A stretch of 64,000 bases of DNA from DATKHR01 sp036557365. Lineage in GTDB: Bacteria > Acidobacteriota > Vicinamibacteria > Vicinamibacterales > CAVVIG01. A program made the position numbers and the translations under genes. Under the pieces are notes generated by a model that saw nothing but the letters and a program-made list of their open reading frames with translations, searched no databases and had not been told where the DNA came from. Every line of letters starts with the position of its first letter. Position 1 is the stretch's first letter. Shown in pieces: positions 1 to 8,420 of the stretch. The stretch spans positions 1 through 64,000 of the forward strand of contig DATBHR010000077.1 in assembly GCA_036557365.1 (NCBI GenBank), written 5' to 3'.

Positions 1-122
1 GCGCCATCAAGGATGTTGAGGCATCGGAGGTAGACCGACAGACGGTTCGTCGTGAGTTCGGAAACCTGATCGGCGCTCTGCCTGGCCGCGGCGGCTTTGG
101 CCACTTTGTTCGGCTGTTTCAC
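1..122 (-). CDS. rex: Redox-sensing transcriptional repressor Rex, N-terminal fragment (cut by window edge)
   Basis: Rex proteins sense the NADH/NAD+ ratio through a C-terminal Rossmann domain and repress respiratory and fermentative genes through an N-terminal winged helix. Only about the first 40 codons are in the window, read from a GTG at 122-120. The translation VKQPNKVAKAA... runs into SELTTNRLSVYLRCLNIL, which matches the conserved first helices of the Rex winged-helix domain; the rest lies beyond position 1. It is divergent from the OPT transporter. A TACAAT hexamer at 139-134 lies 11 nt upstream of the GTG, with no Shine-Dalgarno, so the transcript may be nearly leaderless. The start overlaps a TTGTGAAA word resembling half of a Rex operator, but the second half is poor. 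The family call is from memory of the motif on a short fragment. Confidence 0.7.
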   Translation of the reverse strand, partial: MKQPNKVAKAAAARQSADQVSELTTNRLSVYLRCLNILDG

Positions 123-168
123 AAGCCATCCGAATTGTAGCAAAAACCGGTGCTAATATCGCGCTCCT
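123..168. promoter_or_regulatory. Divergent promoter region, rex / OPT transporter
   Basis: On the plus strand TGCTAATAT (151-159) is an extended -10 element ending 9 nt before the OPT ATG at 169. On the minus strand TACAAT (139-134) ends 11 nt before the rex GTG. No -35 box is convincing for either. Both predicted starts of transcription fall within a few bases of the start codons. Confidence 0.4.
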
Positions 169-2103
169 ATGGCCACACGCGTCTCTCAGCCGACCACGTT
201 TCAGCCCTACGTGCCGGCGTCGCAATCGCCCGCGGAGTTCACGCTCAAGGCGATTGTCATCGGCGCCATCTTCGGTCTGATCTTCGGCGCGTCCACCGTG
301 TACCTGGGCCTGCGCGCCGGCCTGACGGTCAGCGCCTCGATCCCGATCGCGGTGCTCGCCATTTCGGTGCTGAAAAGGCTCGGCGGCTCCACGATTCTCG
401 AGAACAACATCGTCCAGACGATCGGATCGGCCGGCGAAACGGTCGCAGGGGGCGTCGTCTTTACGATTCCCGCACTGATCTTCCTGACGCCGTACGGCCC
501 GAATTACTTCAACTACTTCCAGATTACGGTCCTCGCGCTGGCGGGCGGCATCCTCGGCATCCTGATGATGGTGCCGCTGCGGCGCGCGCTGATCGTCAAG
601 GAGCACGGCATCCTGCCGTATCCGGAAGGCGCGGCGTGCGCGGACGTCCTGATCGCCGGCGAGCGCGGCGGACAGCTTGCCGCAACGGTCTTCACCGGTC
701 TCGGCATCGGCGCGCTCTGGAAGGCGTTGTCGTGGATCTTCCAGCTGTTTCGAACGGTCGTCGGCTACAGCATGACGCGCGCGAGTTTCTTTCCAAACGC
801 GACGCTGAACGTCGACATCTCGCCCGAATACATGGGCGTCGGGTACGTCATCGGCCCGAAGATCGCCGGCGTGATGTTCGCGGGCGGCGTGCTGTCGTGG
901 ATGGTGCTGCTGCCGCTGCTGTCGATTCTCGGCCAGTACATGCCGGGCCCGCTTCCTCCGGTTCCGCCAAGCGGGCTTCGAATCGATCAGATGAGCGCGC
1001 AGCAAATCTGGAGCGCCTACATCCGCTACACGGGAGCGGGCGCAGTGCTCGCCGCCGGCATCATCACGCTCTGTCGGACGATTCCGACGATCGTCTCGTC
1101 GTTCCGCGACAGCGTGAAGGATTTCGGCACGCGCGGCGGCGCCGCGCTCACACTCCGCACCGAACGCGACATCCCGCTCACGGGCGTGCTCGTCGGAACT
1201 CTGGTGCTCGCGATCTTCCTCGTCGCCATACCGCGACTTCCCACGCAGGGGAACATCCTCGCCGCGCTGCTGACCATCGTCTTCGGTTTCTTCTTCGTCA
1301 CCGTGTCGTCGCGAATCGCGGGGCTCATCGGCACCTCGTCGAATCCGATCTCGGGCATGACGATCGCGACGCTGATCCTCACCTGCTCCATCTTCGTCGG
1401 CATCGGGTGGACCGGCGACTACTACGCGCCAATCGCCATCTGCGTCGGCGCCGTCGTCTGCATCGCGGCGGCGCAGGGCGGCGGAACGTCGCAGGACCTC
1501 AAGACCGGCTATATCGTCGGTTCCACGCCCGTGTATCAGCAGCTCGGCCTCGTGGTCGGCGTCGTGACCTCCGCGTTCGTCATCGGACTGACGACGCTGT
1601 ATCTCCACAGCGTGATGGGAATCGGATCGACGTCGCTGCCCGCGCCGCAGGCGACGCTGATGTCCACGATCATTCGCGGACTGCTCAGCCGGAATCTGCC
1701 GTGGGGACTCGTGCTCGTCGGCGTGTTCATCTCGGTCACGCTCGAACTGTGCGGCATCCATTCGCTGTCGTTCGCCGTCGGTTCATATCTCCCGATCGCG
1801 ACCACCGCGCCGATCTTCGTCGGCGGCCTCGTGCGCGCATACGTCGAGCGCAAGACCGGGCAGAAGGAGGAATCGGAGGTCGGCGCCGGGACGTTGTACA
1901 GCTCGGGCCTGATCGCGGGCGGGTCGCTGGCCGGCATCCTCTACGCGGTGCTCTTCGGCCGGAACATCATCCACGACGCCGAAGGCGTGCAGGGGCTCAT
2001 CCCATTCCTTCACGAGGGCGCCAGCGGTATGATCTTCGGAGCACTGTTGTTTCTGACGCTGGCGGCGATCCTCGCGAAAGCCGCGCAGAAGAAGGTCATG
2101 TAG
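169..2103 (+). CDS. OPT-family oligopeptide transporter
   Basis: A proton-coupled oligopeptide (or metal-chelate) importer of the inner membrane. The 644-residue product has the family's usual bacterial length and about 14-16 hydrophobic segments. The N-terminus carries the conserved OPT signature: SPAEFTLKAIVIGAIFG near residues 20-36, YLGLRAGLTVSASIP near 45-59 and the NNIVQTIGSAGE motif near 80-92. A further family stretch, PYPEGAACADVL, lies near residue 150. The ATG at 169 is chosen because the family's N-terminal motif follows directly; there is no Shine-Dalgarno but a -10-like element lies just upstream. The next gene starts 16 nt after the stop, so the two may be co-transcribed. Substrate cannot be read from sequence; peptide uptake would fit the peptidases elsewhere in the window. 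Confidence 0.92.
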   Translation: MATRVSQPTTFQPYVPASQSPAEFTLKAIVIGAIFGLIFGASTVYLGLRAGLTVSASIPIAVLAISVLKRLGGSTILENNIVQTIGSAGETVAGGVVFTIPALIFLTPYGPNYFNYFQITVLALAGGILGILMMVPLRRALIVKEHGILPYPEGAACADVLIAGERGGQLAATVFTGLGIGALWKALSWIFQLFRTVVGYSMTRASFFPNATLNVDISPEYMGVGYVIGPKIAGVMFAGGVLSWMVLLPLLSILGQYMPGPLPPVPPSGLRIDQMSAQQIWSAYIRYTGAGAVLAAGIITLCRTIPTIVSSFRDSVKDFGTRGGAALTLRTERDIPLTGVLVGTLVLAIFLVAIPRLPTQGNILAALLTIVFGFFFVTVSSRIAGLIGTSSNPISGMTIATLILTCSIFVGIGWTGDYYAPIAICVGAVVCIAAAQGGGTSQDLKTGYIVGSTPVYQQLGLVVGVVTSAFVIGLTTLYLHSVMGIGSTSLPAPQATLMSTIIRGLLSRNLPWGLVLVGVFISVTLELCGIHSLSFAVGSYLPIATTAPIFVGGLVRAYVERKTGQKEESEVGAGTLYSSGLIAGGSLAGILYAVLFGRNIIHDAEGVQGLIPFLHEGASGMIFGALLFLTLAAILAKAAQKKVM

Positions 2104-2119
2104 CAGGCGGAAGGATCGC

Positions 2120-3262
2120 GTGACGAAGACGCTGACGGGTGTTCTCCTCGCCCTGTCCCTTGCGACGAACGTATCGGCGCAGCTGAATCCGAGGCGCCCG
2201 ACCAATCTCGCGGCGCTCAAGAGCTTTCCCGGTTTCTACCACGGTCGTCCGATCGTCGTCGCCGCCAATGTCGGCGTCGAGAACGATCAGCTGAAGGCGA
2301 CCGACGGCGACAACTCGATCCATCTGCTGTTCAAGGGAACCGCGCCCGACGGTCTCGACGAGATTCGCGCCGAGTTCTGGGATCTCGGGCGCATGAAGCC
2401 GGACGACATCCGTCTCAGCACGTACGATCTCCGCACGACGTTCAAGATCGATCCGGATGCGCCATGGCCGCGACCCGGCGAAGTCACAGCGCTCATCGCT
2501 ACAGCGGTGACGCCGACGACGCCGCCGACGGCGCCGTCCATCCGCGCAATCGTTCTGCAGCCGTCGCGCTATCTCCAGCAGAAGGTCACCATCATCGGTC
2601 AGTTCTCCGGCCGCAACCTGATGGGCGAGCTTCCGGAAGCGCCCGGCAAAAGTCGCTACGACTTCGTCATGCGCGCCACCGGCGCCGCCATCTGGATCGC
2701 CAACATGCGGCCCAAGATTCGCGACTCGAACAACAAGGAAATTGAACTCGCGCTCGACTCGCGAATCGACAGCAGCCGCTGGCTCGAGGTCAGCGGAACG
2801 GTCCAGGAGAGCCGCGGCCTGCTGTGGGTCGACGCCGAAGCCGGCTCGCTGAAGTTCGCGAAGCCGCCGCAGGAAACGACGACGGAAGCCGACGAGCCGG
2901 TCCATGTACCGCTCGGGCCGCCACCCGAAGCGATCTTCAGCACGCCGACCGACGACGAGACCGACGTTCTTCAGAACGCGCACGTCCGCATCCAGTTCTC
3001 GCGCGATCTCGATCCGGCGACGATCAAGGGACACGTGCGCGCGACCTATCTGCCGTCTCCGGCAGCAGCGCCGGGCGAACCGACTCCCACAGCGGAGTTC
3101 ACCACGCAGTACAACGCGATGAACCGCGTGCTCGAGCTTCACTTCACCAAGCCGCTCGAACGACTCCACACGCTGAAGGTCGAGCTGCTCGAGGGATTAC
3201 TCGGGACGGACGGACAGCAGGCCAAACCGTGGACGCTGACCTTTTCGATCGGCGGTTCGTAG
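2120..3262 (+). CDS. Secreted protein with C-terminal bacterial Ig-like (Big_5/SbsA-type) domain
   Basis: A 380-residue exported protein of unknown function. It starts at GTG 2120 behind a GGAAGGA ribosome site, with a signal peptide ending near NVSAQ (residues 17-21). Residues about 30-240 form an unassigned beta-rich region with the phrase KVTIIGQFSGRNLMGELP, which resembles an OB-fold-like repeat. The C-terminal 110 residues, starting near PEAIFSTPTDDETDV, show the Big_5 pattern: a P-x-D/DETDV start, an IQFSRDLDPATI strand and a closing TLTFSI. Such domains are often found as modules in secreted and surface proteins. It follows the OPT gene closely, but no functional link is evident. No catalytic motif was seen. 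Confidence 0.75.
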   Translation: MTKTLTGVLLALSLATNVSAQLNPRRPTNLAALKSFPGFYHGRPIVVAANVGVENDQLKATDGDNSIHLLFKGTAPDGLDEIRAEFWDLGRMKPDDIRLSTYDLRTTFKIDPDAPWPRPGEVTALIATAVTPTTPPTAPSIRAIVLQPSRYLQQKVTIIGQFSGRNLMGELPEAPGKSRYDFVMRATGAAIWIANMRPKIRDSNNKEIELALDSRIDSSRWLEVSGTVQESRGLLWVDAEAGSLKFAKPPQETTTEADEPVHVPLGPPPEAIFSTPTDDETDVLQNAHVRIQFSRDLDPATIKGHVRATYLPSPAAAPGEPTPTAEFTTQYNAMNRVLELHFTKPLERLHTLKVELLEGLLGTDGQQAKPWTLTFSIGGS

Positions 3263-3275
3263 CGCACGTCCGCGC

Positions 3276-5405
3276 TTATTGAACAATCCTGATCGGCGTC
3301 AGCGTCTTCGTGTTGCCAGCCATCACTTCGACGATGTAATCGCCGGGACCGAGCGGCGTCAACGGTACCTGCGCCGTCACCCACTTCGACCCGTCCGCAT
3401 CGTCGCGATTTGCCGTCGTGATAGGAACGGCCATCGCCTTGCCGTTTCTGTCGAGCAGCCGGGCCGAGCTCGACGACGACGGCGTTGACGAAACGATCGG
3501 CACCTCCACTCGCAGCTGCTCGCTCCGCCGGAATCGAAGATCGGCCGTGGGCATCTCTTTCGGGCCTGTGAAGGGACCTCGCCGCACGAGCAAGCTGCCG
3601 ACCGGAGATGGCGAAGCCGGCACGGCCAATTGCAGCAGATCGCCTGACGATGCCAGCTTCGACGTGGCCGTCGTCCGAACGTCGAAGGAATACTCGCCGG
3701 CGGCAAGCGGGTGCGACGGCGTCATGTTGATTCTGAACGCGCGTCCGCCTGGTGCGACCGTCGCGTGTGCGGTGGCGACCGTCTCTCCGTCTTTCGACAG
3801 CGTGATCTCGGATTCCGCACCAAGTCGCCACGCGTCTGCTGTGCCGAGCTCACCGACAAGCCAAATCTCCTGCCGACCGTCGGACGTCCAGCCGATGGCC
3901 GAACGAAGTCTCAGCGTCGCCTCGCGCGAGAATGCGCTCAATGGACTCAGCACCGATTCCACAGCCAGCGCTTCGGCGTCCGTTGTGGCCGGCGCATCAC
4001 CGTTGCGTATGCGCGTCGCGCGCGCGGCCTCTGCTTCCGTGGCGGCCAAGTAGCCACGACGGGCGCGCACCTGAACGCCCGGCCGTTTGATCTTCACGGA
4101 AATCGAATGGAACTTGCCGTCCAGCTTTCCGCTCGAGTAGTAGCCGAGCAGGTAGTAGGCCGATGTGTCGTCCACGATCCGCTTGAGGCCACCTGCCAGA
4201 TCGTTTGAGTCGACGATGGCGAGGCCATCGGTGCTTTCTGCCAGCGTGCGAAGCGACGTGATGCGCCCGCGCAGCATCGACTGATCGACGCTCGGCGGCG
4301 TCATCGGCGGCGGTGGTCCGGGCACGTCCGTGCGTACGATCGGCGTGTCGAACACCGCGAGGCCGCGTGGATCGATCGGATAGAAGGTCGCGTTCGCGCG
4401 GTTCGCCTCGTCCATGATGTCCTTGAAGAGGCGGTCGTCGTCGATCTGCGCGAGATTGATCCGGTCGATCGAGCAGGCGTTCGACTGCGCCTGCTGCTCG
4501 GTGCTCTTCGTCGTCAGCTTGCCGCTGTTCGGATCGACGCGCGCGGAGGGCGCGCTCGGCGGCCCTTCGCAGGCAAGCGGCGCCATCAGGCTGTAGTCCG
4601 GCTTGAACCGGAGCCATCCGTTCGAGAGCGCGAGGATCGCTTTACGCTCCTCGCGGACGCCGCGGAGGTACTTGACGAGATCTTCGAGCGCGTCGAGCGT
4701 CCGCTTTTCGTGGCGGCGGTCGATCATCTTCGCGGCGACCCCGTTCTGATCCGCGCACGCTGAAATCGCCGGTTCGTTGGGATAGCACTCGCCGTACTTG
4801 CGGTCCTCGGGATCGACGGGCAGATCGGTGTCCCGTTCGCCCCACTTCCAGAACCTGTCGAGGATGCCCTCGATGGTCGTCGTCTTGCGCGCGAACGCGA
4901 TGTCGTTCGCCGACATCTCGGGCGTCATCACGCCGATGAGATCGTCCTGACCGATGAGCCGATCGAGCGCGTCTATGAGAGGACGCCGGATCTTGCGCGC
5001 CGCCGCAGCGTCGACGTGGTACACGTCCAGGAACAGGACGAACACGCGGGCGCGCGAACTCTCCGCCATCGCGCGCGATTCCGCAACGGTGTTCGGCTCG
5101 ACGCGGGACTCCTGCGGACCAGCTGCCTTGACGACCACGCGTTCGAACTGATCGATCTGCTGCGGCTGACCGTTCTCGAAGATTTGAAAGTCGTCGCGTG
5201 TGAGGTCAGGGATCGGCGCGCCGTTCCGCGTCGGATACGCGTCGACGCGGATGTAGTTCACTTCAGTCCGGAATGTGGGCGTCGGCGGCGGCGGTTGTTG
5301 CTGCGCCGGCGTCTGCGCACGACCGCCGAGCGGAAGCGTGGCGGCGACCACAATCGCGCCGATGAACGCCGCGGACAGAACAAAGACGGGCTTGGCTCGA
5401 AGCAC
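3276..5405 (-). CDS. VWFA-related secreted protein (acidobacterial VWFA-like family)
   Basis: A 709-residue exported protein starting at GTG 5405. Residues 1-30 are a signal peptide/anchor (VFVLSAAFIGAIVVAATLPL). After a Gln/Pro-rich linker comes the family hallmark near 48-85: NYIRVDAYPTRNGAPIPDL followed by a DDFQIFENG-type motif. The VWA-like fold runs to about residue 430, with FVLFLDVYHVD supplying the DxxxxD-like strand in place of a canonical MIDAS. The last 280 residues are beta-rich and unassigned. This domain type is strongly amplified in Acidobacteria; its role is unknown, with adhesion or matrix interaction as a guess. It converges on the upstream plus-strand gene with a 13-nt gap. 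Confidence 0.85.
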   Translation of the reverse strand: MLRAKPVFVLSAAFIGAIVVAATLPLGGRAQTPAQQQPPPPTPTFRTEVNYIRVDAYPTRNGAPIPDLTRDDFQIFENGQPQQIDQFERVVVKAAGPQESRVEPNTVAESRAMAESSRARVFVLFLDVYHVDAAAARKIRRPLIDALDRLIGQDDLIGVMTPEMSANDIAFARKTTTIEGILDRFWKWGERDTDLPVDPEDRKYGECYPNEPAISACADQNGVAAKMIDRRHEKRTLDALEDLVKYLRGVREERKAILALSNGWLRFKPDYSLMAPLACEGPPSAPSARVDPNSGKLTTKSTEQQAQSNACSIDRINLAQIDDDRLFKDIMDEANRANATFYPIDPRGLAVFDTPIVRTDVPGPPPPMTPPSVDQSMLRGRITSLRTLAESTDGLAIVDSNDLAGGLKRIVDDTSAYYLLGYYSSGKLDGKFHSISVKIKRPGVQVRARRGYLAATEAEAARATRIRNGDAPATTDAEALAVESVLSPLSAFSREATLRLRSAIGWTSDGRQEIWLVGELGTADAWRLGAESEITLSKDGETVATAHATVAPGGRAFRINMTPSHPLAAGEYSFDVRTTATSKLASSGDLLQLAVPASPSPVGSLLVRRGPFTGPKEMPTADLRFRRSEQLRVEVPIVSSTPSSSSSARLLDRNGKAMAVPITTANRDDADGSKWVTAQVPLTPLGPGDYIVEVMAGNTKTLTPIRIVQ

Positions 5406-5434
5406 GGGGTGCTCCGCGAACAGGCGTGGCGAAG

Positions 5435-6160
5435 TCAGTCTACCACCGGTCCCTGCGCGAGCAGCGCTTCGATTCTCGAGCGCACTGTCGCGATGAGTCG
5501 ATCGCGATCGCCGTGGGCGACGCCGGCAGTCTCCACCGGCTCGCCGATCCGGATGCTGACCGTCACCGGCCGAACGATCATGCTGCCCTTCTGCATGGCG
5601 TCGCGTCCGCCCTGGACCGCGACGGGTACGATCGGCGCCTGCGCCTGAATCGCCATGATGAAGCCGCCCTTCTTGAACGGCAGCAGCTCGTCGGTGCGGC
5701 TTCTCGTGCCTTCTGGAAAAATGAGAAACGAGTTACCGCTCGCAATCGATCGGGCGCCGGCCGAGATCGACCGCATCGCGGCCTCCTTGTTCTTGCGGTC
5801 CACAGGAATGAAGCCGCCGACCCTGAACGCGTGCGTCAGGAGCGGGATTGCGTTCAGTTCAGCCTTGTAGAGGATGTGGACCTGCGGGTGCAGCGCGTCG
5901 AAGAGCACCGGCGGATCGACGTTGCTCTGATGGTTGGCGCAGAAGACGACCGCCCGATCGGGCACGTGCTCGCGCCCGGCCACGCGATAGGTGATACCGC
6001 TCAGCGTCATCGCGAGCCGCACGCCGGTATGTCCGAGGAAATAGAGAAAATTCTTCGCGCCAAAGAGAATGGCGAACGTCATTCCGATCGGTGCGGCGAA
6101 CAGCACGTAGACGGAAACGCCGACGTAGGTGACCAACGAACGGACGGCCGCGATCAGCAC
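5435..6160 (-). CDS. plsC: 1-acyl-sn-glycerol-3-phosphate acyltransferase (PlsC family)
   Basis: Transfers an acyl group to lysophosphatidate during phospholipid synthesis at the inner membrane. The 241-residue protein has the PlsC motifs in order: NHQSNVD (H77, D82; catalytic HX4D), a GGFIPVDRK block near 115-123, FPEGTRS at 149-155 (glycerol-phosphate binding) and a VPVAVQGG block near 185. Two hydrophobic stretches at residues 1-50 anchor it. The start is GTG 6160 without a clear ribosome site. It lies downstream of carD on the same strand, but the carD terminator separates them. Some members acylate other lysolipids, so the exact substrate is inferred. Confidence 0.88.
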   Translation of the reverse strand: MLIAAVRSLVTYVGVSVYVLFAAPIGMTFAILFGAKNFLYFLGHTGVRLAMTLSGITYRVAGREHVPDRAVVFCANHQSNVDPPVLFDALHPQVHILYKAELNAIPLLTHAFRVGGFIPVDRKNKEAAMRSISAGARSIASGNSFLIFPEGTRSRTDELLPFKKGGFIMAIQAQAPIVPVAVQGGRDAMQKGSMIVRPVTVSIRIGEPVETAGVAHGDRDRLIATVRSRIEALLAQGPVVD

Positions 6161-6173
6161 GCGCGGGGATGAT

Positions 6174-6212
6174 AAACGAAAAACGGCCGCTGCCCGAGAG
6201 GACAGCGGCCGC
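6174..6212 (-). terminator. Rho-independent terminator of carD
   Basis: Read on the minus strand, CGGCCGCTG (6211-6203) and CAGCGGCCG (6192-6184) form a 9-bp GC stem followed by TTTTTCGTTT. It starts about 20 nt after the carD stop and overlaps nothing coding. Confidence 0.85.
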
Positions 6213-6232
6213 TTGGTGTGACGGATGGGTGC

Positions 6233-6841
6233 TTACGACGCGCGAGCCGCACGCCGGGCGGGTGCCGCAGCCGCGGCCGCGGCGACCGCGCGAGGAGCCG
6301 CCTTGGCCACCTTCGCGCGCGGCGCGACGGCGGGACGGGCAGCAGCCTTGACGGTGAAGCAGCGCTCGAGCGCGCGATCGACGCGGCCTTCGATGTTCAC
6401 CGCGGTCTCGCGCATGACTTCGGACACTTCCGAAATGATCAGGAACTTCGCCCGATCGAGCATCCGCTTCTCGCGGAAGGAGAGGCTCTTCGACTTTGCG
6501 AGGAACGTCAGGCTCTTCAGCACGTCGGCGACCTCGTAGATCGATCCGCTGCGCATCTTGTCCGAGTTGTCCTTGAAGCGGCCTTTCCAGTTCTGGTGAT
6601 TGTCGATCTTGCCGTCGCCCAGCAGCCCGAAGAGCCGCTCGACGTCATCGTCATTGATTGCTCGACGGAGACCCACGCCGTCGACGTTCGACACCGGCAC
6701 GAGAACGGTCGTGTCGTTCGCGACGATGCGGAGATGGTAGAAACCGCAGGTAGTACCGAGAATAGTTTTGTCTTCGATGCGCTCGACGATCCCGAGACCA
6801 TGGTTCGGGTAGATGACCTTGTCGCCGACTTCGAATGTCAC
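6233..6841 (-). CDS. carD: CarD/CdnL-family RNA polymerase-binding transcription regulator
   Basis: CarD/CdnL proteins bind the RNA polymerase beta subunit and stabilise open complexes, notably at rRNA promoters. The 202-residue product opens with the Tudor-like RNAP-interaction domain: FEVGDKVIYPNHGLGIVE at residues 3-20, then VPVSNVDGVGLR near 48-60. A helical DNA-binding domain follows (residues about 70-155; GSIYEVADVLKSLTFLAKS). The last 40 residues are an Ala/Arg/Lys-rich basic tail that is not part of the core fold and could contact DNA. The GTG at 6841 is preceded by AGGGGGA. A TTGAAT-17-TATACT promoter lies 60 nt upstream and a terminator follows, so this is a monocistronic unit. Confidence 0.92.
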   Translation of the reverse strand: MTFEVGDKVIYPNHGLGIVERIEDKTILGTTCGFYHLRIVANDTTVLVPVSNVDGVGLRRAINDDDVERLFGLLGDGKIDNHQNWKGRFKDNSDKMRSGSIYEVADVLKSLTFLAKSKSLSFREKRMLDRAKFLIISEVSEVMRETAVNIEGRVDRALERCFTVKAAARPAVAPRAKVAKAAPRAVAAAAAAAPARRAARAS

Positions 6842-6900
6842 GAGTCCCCCTGTTAGGAAGCGCTTATATGGAAGGCCAAGTCGTAACCGGCAGCCCTTTC

Positions 6901-6929
6901 AGTATAGCCGACCGTGGGGCCGAATTCAA
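6901..6929 (-). promoter_or_regulatory. Sigma70-type promoter of carD
   Basis: On the minus strand TTGAAT (6929-6924) and TATACT (6906-6901) are separated by exactly 17 nt. Transcription would start near 6894, giving a leader of about 53 nt that contains the AGGGGGA ribosome site of carD. Confidence 0.65.
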
Positions 6930-7181
6930 CGCAAAATGGCCCGAATACGGGCGATTTTGGCCAGTTCGGACCGGTTGCGATGTCTGCGCCGGTACGGTCT
7001 TAAGTACCGTCAGCAGGAGAGCTTCGACTGCCGGTAGAGCGATGCGCTGCAGCAGTTTGCGTGTGCATTCCGACAGACGCTATTAGGCCGGTCACCCCCA
7101 CGCCTCAGGCATTTCGCGCAGACCGAAGCTCAGCTGCAAGTGCACCGCGACCGGCTCTGCTATCCTGAAGGTCCTCCTTCG
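6930..7181. other. Intergenic region between the carD promoter and tRNA-Leu
   Basis: No credible gene is seen here. It contains a small hairpin, CGGTAC...GTACCG near 6991-7010, and a TATCCT hexamer at 7161-7166 about 15 nt before the tRNA that could be its -10 box, without a recognisable -35. Confidence 0.4.
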
Positions 7182-7270
7182 GCCGGAGTGGTGAAACTGG
7201 CAGACGCGCGGGACTCAAAATCCCGTGGGGCTCACACCCCGTGAGGGTTCGATTCCCTCCTCCGGCACCA
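7182..7270 (+). tRNA. tRNA-Leu (anticodon CAA)
   Basis: A class II tRNA with encoded CCA. The acceptor GCCGGAG pairs with CTCCGGC. The anticodon stem CGGGA/TCCCG encloses loop CTCAAAA, giving anticodon CAA at 7216-7218 (reads UUG). The long variable arm GGGGCTCACACCCC and the T arm GAGGG-TTCGATT-CCCTC are all intact. Confidence 0.97.
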
Positions 7271-7380
7271 TCGACTTTCTTAACGACGCATCCAGCGGCA
7301 GCTTCCGGCGCGTAGCGGCCTTCGAAAGTTCCCGCGCAGGCACGGATCGGAGGCCCGCCGACGTGGAATAGTTAGGGTTT

Positions 7381-8340
7381 ATGAGCCACGAGCACGACCA
7401 CGATCACGCGCACGGGCATCACCATCATCACGGTCATGACCACTCGCACGAGATCAAGGCGGATGCCGACCGCCGCTACCTGACCATCGCCCTCGTGCTC
7501 ATCGTCGGTTTCATGGCGTTCGAAATCGTCGTCGGCATCATCGCGCACTCGCTCGCGCTGCTCTCCGATGCGGGGCACATGCTGACCGACGCCGCCGCGC
7601 TCGTGTTGTCGCTCGTCGTCATCCGCCTGGTCGAACGGCCCGTCGGCGGTCAGCTGACCTACGGCATGCGACGCGCGGAAGTCTTGAGCGGTCAGGCCAA
7701 CGGCGCGGTCCTGCTCGTCCTCGGTGTGCTCGTCATCTACGAGGCCATTTGGCGACTCGTCCAGCCGCCCGACGTTGCCGGCGTGCTCGTCACCATCGTC
7801 GCGGCCGTCGGCGTCGTCGTAAATTTCGCCGCCGCATGGGTGCTTGCGAAAGCCAACCGCCAGAGCCTCAACGTCGAAGGCAGCTTCCAGCACATCGTCA
7901 CGGACCTGTATGCCTTCATCGGGACGCTGATCGCGGGCGTCGTGATTCTCTTCACCGGCTTCGACCGCGCGGACGCGATTGCATCGCTGTTCGTGGCCGG
8001 CCTGATGATCCGGTCGGGATTCGGGCTCCAGCGCAAAGCGATGCGAGTACTCCTCGAGAGCGCGCCAGAGGACATGGTGCCCACCGATGTCGGCTGGGCC
8101 ATGGCCAATGCCGACGAGGTGAGCCAGGTCCACGATCTCCATGTGTGGGAACTGGCGCCGGGCCACCCCATCCTGACAGCGCATGTGCTCGTCGCGCCGG
8201 GCGCCGACTGCCACGCAATCCGCCGCACGCTCGAGAAAATGCTGATGGACCGCTTCAAAATTGCGCACTCGACGCTGCAGGTCGACCATTCGCATCAGCA
8301 GCTGCTGTCGATTGCACGCGGCGGAAAGTCGCCCGACTGA
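7381..8340 (+). CDS. Cation diffusion facilitator (CzcD/ZitB-type Zn/Co/Cd exporter)
   Basis: Exports divalent metal ions (typically Zn2+) from the cytoplasm in exchange for protons. The 319-residue protein has a His-rich cytoplasmic N-terminus (residues 3-24: HEHDHDHAHGHHHHHGHDH). Six membrane segments follow with the two metal-site motifs: SDAGHMLTDA in segment 2 (near residue 61) and HIVTDLYAF in segment 5 (near residue 170). The C-terminal cytoplasmic domain from about residue 220 contains VSQVHDLHVWEL, the usual CzcD dimer domain. The ATG at 7381 begins the His-rich region. It stands alone between the tRNA and the VPS10 gene; no metalloregulator was seen beside it. Confidence 0.93.
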   Translation: MSHEHDHDHAHGHHHHHGHDHSHEIKADADRRYLTIALVLIVGFMAFEIVVGIIAHSLALLSDAGHMLTDAAALVLSLVVIRLVERPVGGQLTYGMRRAEVLSGQANGAVLLVLGVLVIYEAIWRLVQPPDVAGVLVTIVAAVGVVVNFAAAWVLAKANRQSLNVEGSFQHIVTDLYAFIGTLIAGVVILFTGFDRADAIASLFVAGLMIRSGFGLQRKAMRVLLESAPEDMVPTDVGWAMANADEVSQVHDLHVWELAPGHPILTAHVLVAPGADCHAIRRTLEKMLMDRFKIAHSTLQVDHSHQQLLSIARGGKSPD

Positions 8341-8420
8341 GCGCTTCGCCCGAACGGACGGAGCGCGATTCCGAACGCCCGCCGGTAGTAAAATCGGCGA
8401 CCGAAATGAGGATTGGATTC

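Noticed and set aside
113..131. Rex operator overlapping the rex start
   Set aside because: One half, TTGTGAAA, is good but the partner half is poor, so autoregulation is not supported.
3..140. Open frame on the plus strand from the window edge to TAG 138-140 (about 45 codons)
   Set aside because: The opposite strand encodes the Rex N-terminal motif over the same bases, and the plus-strand translation matches no family. It is treated as a shadow.
7..1761. Long minus-strand ORF under the OPT gene (584 residues)
   Set aside because: Asp/Arg/His-rich composition, no domain, and it covers a clear OPT transporter on the other strand. It is an artefact of high GC, like similar long frames opposite the RND, Lhr and amidase genes.
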